A stretch of 64,000 nucleotides of DNA from Alteraquisediminimonas sediminicola (GCF_019740335.1 NZ_JAHXZS010000001.1:496001-560000); one strand, 5' to 3'. Shown: positions 27,693-34,920, counted from the first letter of the stretch. Notes: generated by a model from the sequence alone, not told the origin. Made by a program: numbers and translations.

Positions 27693-28484
27693 TTAGTGCA
27701 AATTGACCGCATCGTTCAGATAGAGCGAGGTCAACAAGGCAAACACATAAGCCTGGATCGCGCAGACCAGCAGTTCGAGCACCGAAATGCCGACCATCAG
27801 CACGAACACCGGCAAACCGACAACCGGGGCCACCCAAGCGGCCTCTGCGTTCAAACCACCGATCACGAACCCGGCCAGCACCTTCATCAAGATATGCCCG
27901 GCGGTCATCGCGACGAAAAGACGCAGACCAAGGCTGAACGGACGGATCAGGAACGAGATGAGTTCAATCGGCACGATCAGCGGCAGCATCAACGCAGGCG
28001 TGCCATGCGGCACGAACAGCGAGAAGAAATGCAGGCCATGGCGGGCGAAACCGACGATCAGCACCATTGAGAAGCTGACGATCGCGAGCACGCCCGTCAC
28101 CGTAATGTGGCTGGTGACGGTGAACGGATGCACATTCGGGACGATCCCGACCGGCATCATGCCCAGCACGTTCGCCACGAGGATGAACATGAACAAAGAG
28201 AAGATATAGGGCGTGAACTTCTTGCCTTCCGGCCCGATGTTCGCATGCACCATGTTCGAGATAAACGACGAAGCGCCTTCCACGGCTGCCTGCCAACGGC
28301 CCGGCACCAGCTCGCGCTTCATGCCGCCCAGCATGAACACCCAGATGGCGACCAAAGTGAGCACCATCCACAATGCGCTGTTCGTAAAGGCAATGTTGTA
28401 CCCACCAAGGGTCAGACTGTTGCCAAACAGCGGTTCCACCAGAAACTGGTGCATCGGATCAATTTTGCCGCCTTCTGCCGCCAC
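27693..28484 (-). CDS. atpB: ATP synthase F0 subunit a
   Basis: 263 residues, GTG start at 28484 giving MAAEGGKIDPMHQF; the internal ATG ten codons on is an alternative. Five to six membrane helices; the essential Arg lies in FSLGLRLFVAMTAGHIL, and the conserved C-terminal helix in VCAIQAYVFALLTSLYL. Forms the proton half-channels against the c ring. Second gene of atpI-B-E-b'-b. Confidence 0.95.
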   Translation of the reverse strand: MAAEGGKIDPMHQFLVEPLFGNSLTLGGYNIAFTNSALWMVLTLVAIWVFMLGGMKRELVPGRWQAAVEGASSFISNMVHANIGPEGKKFTPYIFSLFMFILVANVLGMMPVGIVPNVHPFTVTSHITVTGVLAIVSFSMVLIVGFARHGLHFFSLFVPHGTPALMLPLIVPIELISFLIRPFSLGLRLFVAMTAGHILMKVLAGFVIGGLNAEAAWVAPVVGLPVFVLMVGISVLELLVCAIQAYVFALLTSLYLNDAVNLH

Positions 28485-28539
28485 GCTTGATCTTCCCTCG
28501 TTAAAAACTTGGTGTCTGCCTACACAAGGAGCGCCCGAA

Positions 28540-28857
28540 TCACTCCGGATGCTCCTGCGAAATCCTGATAATATTCCTGAAGGCCGCCGCGATGCCGAGC
28601 ATCATCATGACCAACAGCGCCCACGGACCGGTATCGAACAGGCTGTCAATCGACCAGCCAATGATCGCCCCGCCAACAAGACCACCGATCAGTTCCGCAA
28701 GTACGCGATTGCCCTGGGAATATCCCTTGCTGGGCGTTTGCGTGGCCTTGCCTGTTCTGATCGCTTCGGCGTGATGGGTGTCCTGTAACCGTTTTTCCAA
28801 CGATGACAGACGCTGATCCCCCTCGCCTCCCTGATCCTGTCCGGCTTCATCCGCCAT
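28540..28857 (-). CDS. atpI: AtpI/Atp1 ATP synthase assembly protein
   Basis: 105 residues from the ATG at 28857, chosen for AAGGAG 8 nt upstream. Charged, Gln/Gly-rich N-terminus, then two membrane helices (LIGGLVGGAIIGWSIDSLF, WALLVMMMLGIAAAFRNII). AtpI proteins help c-ring assembly and possibly Mg2+ supply. First gene of the F0 operon. Confidence 0.85.
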   Translation of the reverse strand: MADEAGQDQGGEGDQRLSSLEKRLQDTHHAEAIRTGKATQTPSKGYSQGNRVLAELIGGLVGGAIIGWSIDSLFDTGPWALLVMMMLGIAAAFRNIIRISQEHPE

Positions 28858-29088
28858 GGCCTTGCTCCTTTTCCTGTCGGCGCGAATCCGAAAAGGATCA
28901 CACCACCGGGACAAGGCCAAAGCCAGCGCATGCCGCCGCCAAGCGCCGCCCCTTTAGGAAGCATTTGCGGTGACGTCAACCGCTTGTCCAGCCCTATCGC
29001 AGATCGGACCGGACCAAGACCCCGCCAACCGCCGAAATCTGCGGCACCGGTGGACGAAAATTGCCTGTACGCCTTCCCTCACCCTCTC

Positions 29089-29115
29089 GTCATGCTGAAC
29101 TTGATTCAGCATGAC
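29089..29115. repeat. short REP-like palindrome
   Basis: GTCATGCTGAA (29089-29099), spacer CTTGA, TTCAGCATGAC (29105-29115): perfect 11-bp arms. The GTCATGCTGAACTTG core is a common dispersed intergenic palindrome in alphaproteobacterial genomes (from general knowledge). One copy in this window. Confidence 0.6.
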
Positions 29116-29150
29116 AAAGATAGGAAATCCCACGACCGCATCCTCCCTTT

Positions 29151-29254
29151 CGTCATTCCCGCGCAGGCGGGAATCCAGAAACGCCATCGGATCGAAGGGC
29201 GCGCGCCCCGTGTTGGTCCGCCCTATCTGGATTCCCGCCTGCGCGGGAATGACG
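29151..29254. repeat. 104-bp palindromic element, copy 1 (orientation A)
   Basis: Perfect 28-bp terminal inverted repeats: the left end begins CGTCATTCCCGCGCAGGCGG and the right end is its exact reverse complement, ending GCCTGCGCGGGAATGACG. Each arm itself contains the palindrome ATTCCCGC-N4-GCGGGAAT. The 48-bp core reads CGCCATCGGATCGAAGGGCG on the plus strand. No reading frame of its own. Confidence 0.85.
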
Positions 29255-29276
29255 AAGGTGGCATGGCATGAAACAC

Positions 29277-29318
29277 AAAAGGGTTCCGCCAACCCGTTCA
29301 CGGATCGGCAGAACCCTT
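29277..29318 (-). terminator. terminator of PEP-CTERM gene A
   Basis: AAGGGTTC (29279-29286) pairs with GAACCCTT (29311-29318). On the minus strand the stem is followed by TTGTGTTT. Its sequence differs from the terminators of the other array members. Confidence 0.7.
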
Positions 29319-29337
29319 CACGTCATTCAAGATGGTG

Positions 29338-29910
29338 TCAGCAGGCGAGCACGAGCTTACCCGTGCCAGCTACAGCCTTGCCAGAGAGGCGACGCCGCCG
29401 TCCCATCATGACCATCACCGCGCCCGCACCGAACAGGCCCAGCATCGCCGGTTCGGGTACGGCGGTTGGGTCTACCGCATAGGCTACGATAGAATTTGCG
29501 TAATTATCAGTCAGAAAACCATCATCAATATTACCCGTACCCCAATGCGTGTTAAGAAAGGCTACGCCGCCCTGTAATGTAAATGTCCGCAAAGGATTCT
29601 GGCCAACAAGCGTAATTGGTATTAGCTGCCCAATACCAGTAAAAAATCGTGTCCCAGTCAATGATGTCAAGGTCGCCCCAAAATTAACGACCGCCGCTTC
29701 CCCACCCATAAAGCTCTTAAACTCAGCACTTGCCATCTGCACATTGATATTGGTCCCCTTGAACGTTGCGGTGCCGGTAACGTTATCAATCCGCACCACG
29801 TCATTATTGGCCAGCGTATATTGATAAATTGTCGCCGAGGCCGGGCTGGCCATCGCGACAGTCGCCGCCAGCGCCGCGCCGATCGTGACAAGCTGTGTCT
29901 TGATATTCAT
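29338..29910 (-). CDS. PEP-CTERM sorting-domain protein A
   Basis: 190 residues from the ATG at 29910 (GGGGGA 8 nt upstream). Signal peptide MNIKTQLVTIGAALAATVAM...ASA, an ungapped divergent core starting TIYQYTLANNDVVRIDNVTG and containing FKSFMGGEAA and a late W-G motif (THWGTGNIDDGF), then VPEPAMLGLFGAGAVMVMMG and RRRR, the exosortase recognition signal (PEP motif, membrane helix, basic tail). Secreted, probably cut and attached at the cell surface by an exosortase encoded elsewhere. Driven by a sigma-54 promoter at 29979-29994. Its C-tail after RRRR differs from the other paralogues. Function of the core unknown. Confidence 0.85.
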   Translation of the reverse strand: MNIKTQLVTIGAALAATVAMASPASATIYQYTLANNDVVRIDNVTGTATFKGTNINVQMASAEFKSFMGGEAAVVNFGATLTSLTGTRFFTGIGQLIPITLVGQNPLRTFTLQGGVAFLNTHWGTGNIDDGFLTDNYANSIVAYAVDPTAVPEPAMLGLFGAGAVMVMMGRRRRLSGKAVAGTGKLVLAC

Positions 29911-29978
29911 CACATATCCCCCAAAAAGCTGGAAACACAATTTTCAGCCACCACATCCGATGGTGATGGTGACAACTG

Positions 29979-29994
29979 TGCAGGGACCGTGCCA
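29979..29994 (-). promoter_or_regulatory. sigma-54 promoter of gene A
   Basis: Minus strand TGGCACGGTCCCTGCA: -24 GG and -12 GC separated by exactly 10 nt, matching TGGCACG-N5-TGC[AT]. Predicted start about 58 nt before the ATG. Confidence 0.8.
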
Positions 29995-30056
29995 ATTCGC
30001 CTTCAGGCGCGCAAACGCGTTGTTTTCGTTGTCAAACACAGGCAAGCTTGTCGTCA

Positions 30057-30079
30057 GATTGTAAAAATCTTCGACATAA
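30057..30079 (-). promoter_or_regulatory. upstream activator site of gene A
   Basis: On the plus strand TGTAAAAATCTTCGACA (30060-30076) has TGT-N11-ACA symmetry. It lies 62 nt beyond the -24 element, matching the 61-nt spacing at genes C to F. Probable binding site for a sigma-54 activator. Confidence 0.55.
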
Positions 30080-30139
30080 TTTTATCGAAAAATCAATTAC
30101 TTATATATTCATTTTTCGGATACATCCCCCCTCATCCTT

Positions 30140-30242
30140 CGTCATTCTCGCCTGCGCGGGAATCCAGAAGCACCATCGGTTCGAAGCGCGCTTACCCCGT
30201 GTTGGTCCAACCAGCCTGTATCCTCGTCCATTCGGGAATGAA
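30140..30242. repeat. palindromic element, copy 2 (orientation A, degenerate)
   Basis: Left arm CGTCATTCTCGCCTGCGCGG, core CACCATCGGTTCGAAGCGCG, right arm eroded (TCCATTCGGGAATGAA). Lies between gene A's activator site and a second, partial activator site. Confidence 0.7.
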
Positions 30243-30248
30243 TTTATT

Positions 30249-30320
30249 TCCATAAAACGTATACTTATAAAGTATATTTTATTCATACTTGTATAAAAGT
30301 GTAATATTTCCCGATATATG
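30249..30320 (-). pseudogene. remnant of a duplicated PEP-CTERM promoter region
   Basis: An AT-rich stretch AACGTATACTTATAAAG... followed by AAGTGTAATATTTCCCGA (30297-30314) matches the intervals upstream of genes C, D and E (for example 31862-31925), but the right half-site is lost and no sigma-54 element or gene follows within the expected distance; a palindromic element comes instead. Looks like the trace of a deleted cassette. Confidence 0.45.
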
Positions 30321-30344
30321 ATCCGCACGCGATCTGGCTCACGC

Positions 30345-30377
30345 AAAAAAGCCAGCGACAATGGTCACCGGCTTTTT
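30345..30377 (-). terminator. terminator of degenerate gene B
   Basis: AAAAAAGCC pairs with GGCTTTTT with inner CACCGG/CCAGCG imperfect pairing. Homologous to the terminators of genes C to F but with mismatches. It is about 120 nt past the present stop, where the lost PEP-CTERM end would have been. Confidence 0.7.
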
Positions 30378-30496
30378 ATCTGAAAATGCAAATGCCAGAG
30401 GTGTGGCAAGCACGCCCCGCGAACTATTATCGATCGATCAGACTATGTAGCGACACGCAAGCCAACGCCCATCACGTCGACGCCCCATCGCTCCCC

Positions 30497-30943
30497 TCAT
30501 CGCCCACCTTGAGTCTGAACCTTGTACGCACTGCTAAAAACAGGCCCCCAATTCCAATCAGCAATATGGTTACCGAATTGAATCCCTCTCACGATAATAT
30601 AGGGCGGGTTGGCTCCTTCAAAATTGATGCGTGGCCGCCCCAAACCGACATCGGCTAGATTCGTATTGACTATATTCCCATATACGCCTCCCCCGCTAAG
30701 AGACGTAAAGATGAATGTACCAACAGGGTTCGCGCCCCCCGCAAATGTAGCAAAATCATTACTTGTGAACCGCATGTTCAAAAGACCATTATTAAACGTA
30801 CCCGTTCCCGTGAGCGTATTGATCGTCAGCGTATCGCCAGTGCTATTCGACGTATATTGAAAAATGCGCGCCGAGGCCGGGCTTGCCCCCATCACCGCCA
30901 CCAAAGCCGCCCCCATGACAAAAAGCGTGTTCTTTATCTTCAT
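30497..30943 (-). pseudogene. degenerate PEP-CTERM paralogue B, anchor lost
   Basis: 148 residues from the ATG at 30943 (GAGGGAG 8 nt upstream). Signal peptide MKIKNTLFVMGAALVAVMGA...ASA and core RIFQYTSNSTGDTLTINTLTG ... FATFAGGANPVGTF clearly belong to the same family, with the late tryptophan (DWNWGPVF), but the reading frame ends KVQTQGGR with no PEP motif, helix or basic tail. Downstream, 30386-30496 keeps recognisable scraps of the lost end (GATCGATCAG, CGACGCCCCATC). No sigma-54 promoter is present at the usual place. Could still be expressed as a released secreted protein, but decay is the simpler reading. Confidence 0.65.
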
Positions 30944-31108
30944 CGTACGCTCCCTCTTACGCCACCAACTGTTTGCAATCGCCACCACGCACCACATCCT
31001 ACCCCAGAGAGACGACGTGATTCATCGGTGAAACCATATACCTCCATTATAAAACAATGTGTTAATATAGAGTTTCGGTACAGGTCCCGCCCGATATGGC
31101 ACAGACAC

Positions 31109-31142
31109 AAAAAAGCCGGCGACCACGGCCACCGGCTTTTTT
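31109..31142 (-). terminator. terminator of PEP-CTERM gene C
   Basis: AAAAAAGCCGG pairs with CCGGCTTTTTT around a 12-nt loop; on the minus strand the stem ends in a T-run. Same design at genes D, E and F. Confidence 0.85.
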
Positions 31143-31174
31143 GTGCGAAAATGAAAGCAGGTCTGGCGCGGCGA

Positions 31175-31765
31175 TCAGGCCATCGCGAGGCGGGCGTTGC
31201 CCTGCACCTTGCCAGCAGAACTCTTGCTCAAAGGCCGACGCCGCCGCCCCATCATCACCATCACTGCGCCCGCACCGAACAAGCCCAGCAACGCGGGTTC
31301 GGGGACGGATACTGGCGTAATTGGCGTTATGTCTTCGAAACCAGTGATGTTCGCCAGCAAATTCCCACCTTCACCATTTGGACCCCAGCTTGCAGAAAGT
31401 ACAACAACGCCCGCAACAAAGGTAAGCTCAGGCGGTTGCAGGTTTAAATTCAAATTATAAATTACGCCATTAAGCGTACGAATGCCGGAAACATTAGTGA
31501 GATTGTGGAGAGTGAATTGTGGTGACGTGCCACTATATACTGTTGAATCCACCGGGAAAGTGAATACGACATTCAAAGAAAATGGATCGTTGCTACTCCA
31601 GTTACCCGCACCTGTCGCAGTGTCCAAAGTAATCGTATCAACAATATTGGCGGGAAAATCGGTACGGTGCACAGTATATTTATAAACCGCCGCCGAGGCC
31701 GGGCTTGCGCCGACCACCGCCGCCAAAGCCGCGCCCATCCCAAAAATCATTTTCTTCATTTTCAT
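31175..31765 (-). CDS. PEP-CTERM sorting-domain protein C
   Basis: 196 residues from the ATG at 31765 (MKMKKMIFGMGAALAAVVGA...ASA signal peptide). The core AVYKYTVHRTDFPANIVDTI ... is the most divergent of the set and includes the late W-G segment (SASWGPNGEGGNLLANITGF). C-terminus VPEPALLGLFGAGAVMVMMG, RRRR and the array-typical tail ending ARLAMA. Exosortase substrate by signal; role of the core unknown. Promoter, activator site and terminator all conserved with neighbours. Confidence 0.87.
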   Translation of the reverse strand: MKMKKMIFGMGAALAAVVGASPASAAVYKYTVHRTDFPANIVDTITLDTATGAGNWSSNDPFSLNVVFTFPVDSTVYSGTSPQFTLHNLTNVSGIRTLNGVIYNLNLNLQPPELTFVAGVVVLSASWGPNGEGGNLLANITGFEDITPITPVSVPEPALLGLFGAGAVMVMMGRRRRPLSKSSAGKVQGNARLAMA

Positions 31766-31825
31766 AGCAAATTCCAATCTTACGCAACGCACATCGGCAC
31801 TATGCAGCGCCACGGCCCCATCACA

Positions 31826-31841
31826 AGCACGGTCCGTGCCA
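31826..31841 (-). promoter_or_regulatory. sigma-54 promoter of gene C
   Basis: Minus strand TGGCACGGACCGTGCT, GG-N10-GC spacing exact. About 50 nt of leader to the ATG at 31765. Confidence 0.85.
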
Positions 31842-31902
31842 AGATGCATTTATCACCGAAAAACGTATATTTATAAAATATTCACCATCCATATACATAT
31901 AA

Positions 31903-31925
31903 AAGTGTAATATATTCCGACACTT
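31903..31925 (-). promoter_or_regulatory. upstream activator site of gene C
   Basis: Perfect inverted repeat AAGTGT-N11-ACACTT with interior AATATATTCCG, 61 nt beyond the -24 element. Confidence 0.65.
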
Positions 31926-31962
31926 TCCCATGCTGCCATCCCCGCCCCCTATCCCAGTCCCT

Positions 31963-32066
31963 CGTCATTCCCGCGCAGGTGGGAATCCAGACAGGGCGAA
32001 CCGGCGCAGGGTGCGCGCCCTTCGATCCGATGGTGTTTCTGGATTCCCGCCTGCGCAGGAATGACG
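31963..32066. repeat. 104-bp palindromic element, copy 3 (orientation B)
   Basis: Arms begin CGTCATTCCCGCGCAGGTGG and end GCCTGCGCAGGAATGACG; core GCGCGCCCTTCGATCCGATG is the reverse complement of the core in copies 1 and 6. Between the terminator of gene D and the activator site of gene C. Confidence 0.85.
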
Positions 32067-32101
32067 ATCGGGGAGGTGCGGCAACGGCACGCCGCAGGCA
32101 C

Positions 32102-32131
32102 AAAAAAGCCGGCGACCCTGGCCACCGGCTT
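32102..32131 (-). terminator. terminator of PEP-CTERM gene D
   Basis: AAAAAAGCCGG pairs with CCGGCTT around CGACCCTGGCCA. A second hairpin (AGTCTGGCG with CGCCAGACC, about 32154-32185) lies between it and the stop codon. Confidence 0.85.
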
Positions 32132-32195
32132 CAATGTGCGATGATGCAAGCAAGTCTGGCGCGGCGATCACACCCCGCCAGACCCTGTTGATCGA

Positions 32196-32801
32196 TCAGG
32201 CCATCGCGAGACGGGTGCCGCCCTGCGCCTTGCCCGCTAAATGCTTACCCAAAGGCCGACGACGACGCCCCATCATCACCATTACCGCGCCCGCACCGAA
32301 CAGGCCCAGCATCGCTGGTTCGGGGACAGGGCTTGGCTCGGAAGTGACGCTGGTGAGGGTTGCGAACCAATCCCCCACGGTCAAACCGGTCGAATTGGCC
32401 CAAGTCCCCCCACGAAAATGCACTCTGCCGATACCATCAAAGTCTATAGTTGTTTGACCGTTAGTCACGGCAGTCTGGCTGGCGCTGGTCAACGTAAATA
32501 TGTCACCCGAAAAACTAGGGCCGCCACTGATAATGGAAACCCTGCCGCTAAGCGAACCAAGCACAGCAACGAAACTAGGCGTTAAACCACCCGTAAAATT
32601 CGCAAAGGCATTACTTGAAAAATTGATGTTGGTCTGGCTAACACCGGGATTACCAATGTAAGATCCCACCTTCGATACGGTGTCAACTTTGAACACGCCT
32701 ACGGTGGTAGTATAGGTATATAGTGTCGCTGAGGCTGGGCTTGCGCCAACGGCCACCGTCAGGGCCGCGCCCATCGCAAAAATCATTTTCTTCACGTTCA
32801 T
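32196..32801 (-). CDS. PEP-CTERM sorting-domain protein D
   Basis: 201 residues from the ATG at 32801. Signal peptide MNVKKMIFAMGAALTVAVGA...ASA; core TLYTYTTTVGVFKVDTVSKVG ... NFTGGLTPSFVAVLGSLSG and late tryptophans (GGTWANSTGLTVGDWF); VPEPAMLGLFGAGAVMVMMG, RRRR and tail PLGKHLAGKAQGGTRLAMA. Secreted, predicted exosortase substrate. Core rich in Ser/Thr/Gly/Asn and strands, with no enzyme motif. Full sigma-54 control module upstream. Confidence 0.87.
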   Translation of the reverse strand: MNVKKMIFAMGAALTVAVGASPASATLYTYTTTVGVFKVDTVSKVGSYIGNPGVSQTNINFSSNAFANFTGGLTPSFVAVLGSLSGRVSIISGGPSFSGDIFTLTSASQTAVTNGQTTIDFDGIGRVHFRGGTWANSTGLTVGDWFATLTSVTSEPSPVPEPAMLGLFGAGAVMVMMGRRRRPLGKHLAGKAQGGTRLAMA

Positions 32802-32881
32802 CGCAAACTCCAATCTTACGCAACTGACATCAACGCAGGGCACCTTGCCGCGTTACCGTGCAGCGCCAACAGCGATTGATA

Positions 32882-32897
32882 AGCACAGTCCGTGCCA
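32882..32897 (-). promoter_or_regulatory. sigma-54 promoter of gene D
   Basis: Minus strand TGGCACGGACTGTGCT, GG-N10-GC spacing exact; about 70 nt of leader. Confidence 0.85.
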
Positions 32898-32958
32898 AGA
32901 AGCATTTATCACCGAAAAACGTGTATTTATAAAATATTCACCATCCATATACATATAA

Positions 32959-32981
32959 AAGTGTAATATTTTCCGACACTT
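32959..32981 (-). promoter_or_regulatory. upstream activator site of gene D
   Basis: AAGTGT-N11-ACACTT, interior AATATTTTCCG, 61 nt beyond the -24 element. Identical to the site of gene E. Confidence 0.65.
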
Positions 32982-33018
32982 TCCCATGCTGCCATCCCCG
33001 CCCCCTATCCCAGTCCCT

Positions 33019-33122
33019 CGTCATTCCCGCGCAGGCGGGAATCCAGACAGGGCGAACCGGCGCAGGGTGCGCGCCCTTCGATCCGATGGTGTTTCTGGAT
33101 TCCCGCCAGCGCGGGAATGACG
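33019..33122. repeat. 104-bp palindromic element, copy 4 (orientation B)
   Basis: Nearly identical to copy 3: arms CGTCATTCCCGCGCAGGCGG and CCAGCGCGGGAATGACG, same core and orientation. The whole block 32921-33240 resembles 31862-32185, indicating duplication of a cassette including the element. Confidence 0.85.
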
Positions 33123-33157
33123 ATCTGGGAGCTGCGGAGACGACATGCCGCAGGCAC

Positions 33158-33188
33158 AAAAAAGCCGGCGACCTTGGCCACCGGCTTT
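33158..33188 (-). terminator. terminator of PEP-CTERM gene E
   Basis: AAAAAAGCCGG pairs with CCGGCTTT around CGACCTTGGCCA; followed toward the gene by a second stem GTCTGGCG/CGCCAGAC. Confidence 0.85.
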
Positions 33189-33251
33189 GATGTGCGATGA
33201 TGCAAGCAGGTCTGGCGCGGCGATCACACCCCGCCAGACACTGTTGATCGA

Positions 33252-33845
33252 TCAGGCCATCGCGAGGCGGGGGGAGCCCTGCGCCTTGCCCGCAAAATGC
33301 TTACCCAAAGGCCGACGCCGCCGCCCCATCATCACCATCACCGCACCCGCACCGAACAAGCCCAGCATGGCGGGTTCGGGGACGGCGGTTGGCTCTACGA
33401 CAGACGTCAGCGCACCCAATAACATTGATGTATAAGCACCCGAATTATTTGTCCATGAACCGTTATTCTTGATAATATTTATTACGCCGCCAGTGGGATT
33501 TATTGTCAGAAAGATCGCTCCGGCTACTGTATTAGGCGTAAAAACCTGACCAGATTGATTCGTCAGAGAGCCCTCAAAGTGACCCAGCTGCGTCGTAAAA
33601 GTAGTGGTTAAGCTGCCGTTAAAATTGTTCAAACCAGACGCCGCAAAAAAAAGGTTAACATCCCTAATATCTGGATTTAGCCCAGGGGCTGATCCGGAAA
33701 ATGTACCAGTTCGCGCAACAGTATCGATTACAAGCTTGATACCATCCGTGCGGGTATAGGTATAAATCGTCGCAGAGGCCGGGCTTACACCAATCACTGC
33801 CGCCAAGGCTGCGCCCATGGCAAAAATCACCTTCTTCATGTTCAT
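33252..33845 (-). CDS. PEP-CTERM sorting-domain protein E
   Basis: 197 residues from the ATG at 33845. Signal peptide MNMKKVIFAMGAALAAVIGV...ASA; core TIYTYTRTDGIKLVIDTVAR ... GLNNFNGSLTTTFTTQLG with late tryptophan (NGSWTNNSGAYTSML); VPEPAMLGLFGAGAVMVMMG, RRRR, tail PLGKHFAGKAQGSPRLAMA. Predicted exosortase substrate. Core DNA is clearly AT-richer than the housekeeping genes around the array. Function of the core unknown. Confidence 0.87.
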   Translation of the reverse strand: MNMKKVIFAMGAALAAVIGVSPASATIYTYTRTDGIKLVIDTVARTGTFSGSAPGLNPDIRDVNLFFAASGLNNFNGSLTTTFTTQLGHFEGSLTNQSGQVFTPNTVAGAIFLTINPTGGVINIIKNNGSWTNNSGAYTSMLLGALTSVVEPTAVPEPAMLGLFGAGAVMVMMGRRRRPLGKHFAGKAQGSPRLAMA

Positions 33846-33926
33846 AGCAATCTCCAATCTTACGCAACTGACATCAACAATCGGCTCATTGCCGCGTTAC
33901 TGGACAGTGCCAACAACCAAAAAATT

Positions 33927-33942
33927 AGCACGATCCGTGCCA
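33927..33942 (-). promoter_or_regulatory. sigma-54 promoter of gene E
   Basis: Minus strand TGGCACGGATCGTGCT, GG-N10-GC spacing exact; about 71 nt of leader. Confidence 0.85.
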
Positions 33943-34003
33943 AGATGAATTTATAGCAAAAAAACAGATACTTATATAGTATACATTAATCTTACTGGTA
34001 TAA

Positions 34004-34026
34004 AAGTGTAATATTTTCCGACACTT
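34004..34026 (-). promoter_or_regulatory. upstream activator site of gene E
   Basis: AAGTGT-N11-ACACTT, 61 nt beyond the -24 element. Confidence 0.65.
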
Positions 34027-34072
34027 CCATACACAATAATCCCCACAACCCTTCCACACCCTCCCCTTCCCT

Positions 34073-34177
34073 CTTCATTCCCGCGCAGGCGGGAATCCAG
34101 ACAAAGTGGACTGACGTGGCGGGTGCGCCATTCGATCGTATGGCGTTTTACGGATTTCCGCCTGCGCCGGAATGACG
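34073..34177. repeat. palindromic element, copy 5 (orientation B, diverged)
   Basis: Left arm TTCATTCCCGCGCAGGCGGG, right arm CCGCCTGCGCCGGAATGACG, core GTGCGCCATTCGATCGTATG. More diverged than copies 3 and 4, so older. Confidence 0.8.
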
Positions 34178-34209
34178 AGGGAGGCGCGGAAATGAACCCC
34201 CAGAGGCAC

Positions 34210-34240
34210 AAAAAAGCCGGCGACCTTGGCCACCGGCTTT
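34210..34240 (-). terminator. terminator of PEP-CTERM gene F
   Basis: AAAAAAGCCGG pairs with CCGGCTTT. A second perfect 9-bp stem GGTCTGGCG (34261-34269) with CGCCAGACC (34284-34292) precedes it on the transcript. Confidence 0.85.
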
Positions 34241-34303
34241 GATGTGCGATGATGAAAGCAGGTCTGGCGCGGCGATCACACCCCGCCAGACCCTGCTGAT
34301 CGA

Positions 34304-34837
34304 TCAGGCCATGGCAAGGCGAGCGTTGCCCTGCACCTTGCCCAAAGGACGACGCCGCCGCCCCATCATCACCATCACCGCGCCCGCACCAAACAGGCCC
34401 AGCATCTCAGGTTCGGGAACGACAGTGGTGAGATTAAAAGGGCCTGCCCATTCAGTTAGATCGCTTTCAGTTGGTGAAAGAGGGTTCTTTTTAAATACGA
34501 TTAAGTTAGGTCCGAAACCTGATGATTGAGAAAATACAAAACGCGCAGCTATATTGCTTACATTACCTTCGAATTGGGTTTGGCCGGTCAAACGTATCAA
34601 TCCTGAAAATTGCGGATTCGCCCCCCCGGCAAATAGGGCAAGATCATTACCTGTAAAGGTAAAGGAATTGGCACTGGAGGCACCCCACTGCGCCGACCCC
34701 GTTTTAGCCTCCGTGTTAATTACCAGAGTGCGCCCACCACTGGCCGTATAGGTATAAATCGTCGCCGAAGCCGGGCTTGCGCCAATCACTGCCGCCAACG
34801 CCGCACCCATTGCAAAAATCATCTTCTGCATTTTCAT
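34304..34837 (-). CDS. PEP-CTERM sorting-domain protein F
   Basis: 177 residues from the ATG at 34837 (GAGGGAG 7 nt upstream). Signal peptide MKMQKMIFAMGAALAAVIGA...ASA; core TIYTYTASGGRTLVINTEAK ... LALFAGGANPQFSGLIRLTG with late tryptophan (LTEWAGPFNLTT); VPEPEMLGLFGAGAVMVMMG, RRRR and a shortened tail PLGKVQGNARLAMA. First gene at the right end of the array, divergent from the TPR lipoprotein. Predicted exosortase substrate. Confidence 0.87.
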   Translation of the reverse strand: MKMQKMIFAMGAALAAVIGASPASATIYTYTASGGRTLVINTEAKTGSAQWGASSANSFTFTGNDLALFAGGANPQFSGLIRLTGQTQFEGNVSNIAARFVFSQSSGFGPNLIVFKKNPLSPTESDLTEWAGPFNLTTVVPEPEMLGLFGAGAVMVMMGRRRRPLGKVQGNARLAMA

Positions 34838-34904
34838 CTTACGCTCCCTCACTCAAAAAATTACACCAAAACAGTTCATTAACAACCGCTTACGATCCAA
34901 TTAA

Positions 34905-34920
34905 AGCATACAACGTGCCA
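34905..34920 (-). promoter_or_regulatory. sigma-54 promoter of gene F
   Basis: Minus strand TGGCACGTTGTATGCT, GG-N10-GC spacing exact although the N5 interior differs from the other copies; about 57 nt of leader. Confidence 0.82.

Larger units (their letters stand above)
28858..29337. other. 480-bp intergenic region: atp promoter, two palindromic repeats, PEP-CTERM terminator
   Basis: No gene seen. Contains the atpI leader, an 11-bp perfect inverted repeat GTCATGCTGAA/TTCAGCATGAC (29089-29115), a 104-bp palindromic element (29151-29254) and the terminator of the first PEP-CTERM gene (29277-29318). Confidence 0.6.
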
